In this document: one piece after another, positions 59,354 to 64,000 of the stretch
Layout of the letters: the number at the start of each line of letters is the position of its first letter
Numbering within the stretch: the stretch's first letter is position 1
DNA from: Glomus cerebriforme
Taxonomy: Eukaryota > Glomeromycota > Glomeromycetes > Glomerales > Glomeraceae
Length of the DNA: 64,000 nt
Reading direction: 5' to 3'
NCBI GenBank assembly: GCA_003550305.1
Contig: QKYT01000061.1
Location: forward strand, 1 to 64,000
The notes under the pieces: model-generated
What the model saw: only the letters and a program-made list of their open reading frames with translations
Told to the model about the DNA's origin: nothing
Databases searched by the model: none
Made by a program: the position numbers and the translations under genes

Positions 59354-60456
59354 CTAAACAAATAAATCAGTAAAGAATTCATCAAAGTCCTCCTTTATCA
59401 CTCTTGGATCATCTCTAATTGGTGTGTACACTTTTTTTTTAGGTGAATCCTCGGGATTATTATTCATTGTTTCTTAAAAGAAAGTTTAATTAGTAAATAA
59501 TATTATAAAAGCTAAATTATTATTATAAAAAGTTTTTACCTGACTTTTGTCTTTTTGAACCTTCAGGACTTCTTTCATTTCTCATTATATTTTGATCTGG
59601 GCTATTCTCACGTTTTTTCTTTTTACTAGTACTTTCTTCAAAAGATTCTCCTTTTCTTTTTTTATGTCTTTCTTCATGTCCATCCCTGTAAGTTTCTTTT
59701 TTCTCTGTTTTAATTTCTTGATGTTGTTTATTATAATTTAATTTATCAGAACATTTTGGGCATAATTTAATTTTAACTAATGCATTTTTCTTTTCTCCAT
59801 CTTCCATATAGGCAAAATTAACCTCCCAAGATTTTAATTCACTTGTATTTGAACATCTTGTTGATGCACAAATGAATTGGCCTTTACCCGTTATAACTTC
59901 TTTTTCAATTCTCCATCTTAAAGCAATCTACAAATTGATTTTTTTTTAATAAAAAATTTACCAAAAAAGGGCCAAAACATGTAAATGTATTTACCCTTCC
60001 TTCTTTATAATATTTTAATTCGGCAATACAATATTCTTTAAATAATTTATCGTAGTATTTTTTTGCAACGCGTTGCTCCCAGCTTAACTCTTCTTCTTCT
60101 TCTTCCTCTGTTCGAAGAAATCTAATTATATTAAATACATTTCGATTAACTATTTACAAAAAAAAAACCAGAAAAAGTATAAATTGTGTAAAACTTACTT
60201 ATGATTTTCTTTTAGAATATCGAATTCGGTCTTTGTTTCTACACATGTAGATGTTTGGGCAATTTTTCGATTTCGTCCATAGAAATTAACATAATCCCTC
60301 ATAAACTTTTTATGTCGAGCATACTAATAAAGAAAATACGCATTATTATTAGTCAAATAGCAAAAAAAAAAATAATGTTTATTAAATATAAAGCCTTACC
60401 GCATCCAAACCTTGTAAATTATCACGAAATATTTTTTTCTTGTATTCATCTGACAT
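59354..60456 (-). CDS. FRA10AC1 homologue (spliceosome-associated)
   Basis: Nuclear protein of the FRA10AC1 family, which is found with spliceosomal C complexes. Exons: 60456-60400, 60323-60199, 60121-59995, 59927-59540, 59472-59354; 271 residues. Signatures in order: YARHKKFMRDYVNFYG, TKTEFDILKENHKFLR, SWEQRVAKKYYDKLFKEYCI, the Arg-rich GRIALRWRIEKEVITGKGQF, the Cys pair CASTRCSNT, then ELKSWEVNFAYMEDGEKKNA and LVKIKLCPKCSDKLN. The C-terminal third is Lys/Glu/Arg-rich and disordered, with KKRKGE and SKKKKRE as likely nuclear signals. It ends with a short acidic/aromatic tail (DFDEFFTDLFV). It lies head to tail with the remodeller gene downstream and tail to tail with TIM21. Confidence 0.9.
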
Positions 60457-60904
60457 TTTTATTATAAATTAATGCATTAAAATTTTCAGTCAATCAAATA
60501 AAATTAAATTCTGTATTTTGATTGGCTGAATCCATCCTCTGATAAATACAATAAATGAATTGATAATTAACTCATTATCGTCATTTGTTCTTTATGAGAT
60601 AACTTTGATTTGGTCATCAAATCATTGGCATTTATAGAGGACATAGATTAAAGAGAAACAAGTTGGGTGAAATGGAATTTCTATTGACATTTTACTTTAC
60701 AGTTTCTCAACATTCTTAATCAAATCTTTTATAATGTTCCGACTGCAATAATAATATTTATTGTTTTTTTTGTACTAAGATTAAATTTGTTTTATTAACG
60801 GAAAGATTAATTACATTTTTTTATTACTATTAAAATTATTTTATCCTTAGCCAAAGATGACCATTAAAATACATTAGTTTACTCCAAATTTATTTAACTT
60901 CCGA
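60457..60904. other. Intergenic between FRA10AC1 start and remodeller 3' end
   Basis: About 450 bases without a gene: FRA10AC1 promoter on the left and the 3' flank of the SNF2 gene on the right. CAATCAAAAT/ATTTTGATTGG repeats around 60492-60525 form a short inverted pair that could fold. Nothing else was seen. Confidence 0.35.

Positions 60905-64000
<3,096 letters not shown>

Overview
The window is eukaryotic, very AT-rich and fungal. The most likely source is an arbuscular mycorrhizal fungus of the Rhizophagus type (Glomeromycotina). The pointers are short AT-rich introns with GT or GC donors, paired TKL-type kinases with an N-terminal Cys-x2-Cys ribbon and a DLG instead of DFG motif, a Sel1 relic, tandem kelch-transmembrane genes, and abundant non-autonomous repeats between ordinary fungal housekeeping genes. 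This assignment is inferred from recognised families; no database was searched. Gene models below were built by hand from reading frame, splice sites and phase; except where stated, exon phases close exactly.

Left part (1-24.6 kb), repeat-rich accessory DNA: a partial minus-strand gene at the edge, two protein kinase genes on the plus strand (458-2026, frameshifted; 5252-8087, phase-consistent), then three minus-strand genes for secreted kelch-repeat receptors with one membrane helix (9146-11110, 16561-18536, 20680-22677). Two further kelch relics and a Sel1 relic lie among them. The second and third kelch genes sit in a direct tandem duplication of about 4 kb that also copied a decayed neighbouring gene. 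Small transposon-like elements are interspersed: a GGACCGG-rich element with a nested palindrome, a 149-bp pogo-like MITE, an array of roughly 110-bp repeats and an inverted-repeat element.

Middle part (25-48.2 kb): NAD-dependent glycerol-3-phosphate dehydrogenase (minus), a very AT-rich gap, then a Bem2-like PH/RasGEF-like/RhoGAP protein of about 2,760 residues (plus) whose acidic repeat tail holds an N gap. Next come two copies of an ORF-less polyadenylated retroposon flanked by 15-18-bp target-site duplications, one of them carrying a 669-bp TA-flanked MITE. An SDR oxidoreductase gene (minus) follows.

Right part (49.4-64 kb), dense conserved genes: PRP39 (U1 snRNP, minus), a Mn-type CDF cation transporter (minus), an unrecognised TPR-like protein (plus), a PEX39-like KPWE protein (minus), TIM21 (plus), FRA10AC1 homologue (minus) and an LSH/HELLS/DDM1-type SNF2 remodeller (minus, cut by the right edge). 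Three introns in three unrelated genes are best explained by GC-AG splicing.

There is no evident pathway shared across the window. The plausible functional clusters are signalling (kinases and kelch receptors) on the left, and RNA splicing factors plus organelle import factors (PRP39, FRA10AC1, TIM21, PEX39-like) on the right. The most interesting new material is the retroposon pair with its nested MITE, and the expanding kelch receptor array.
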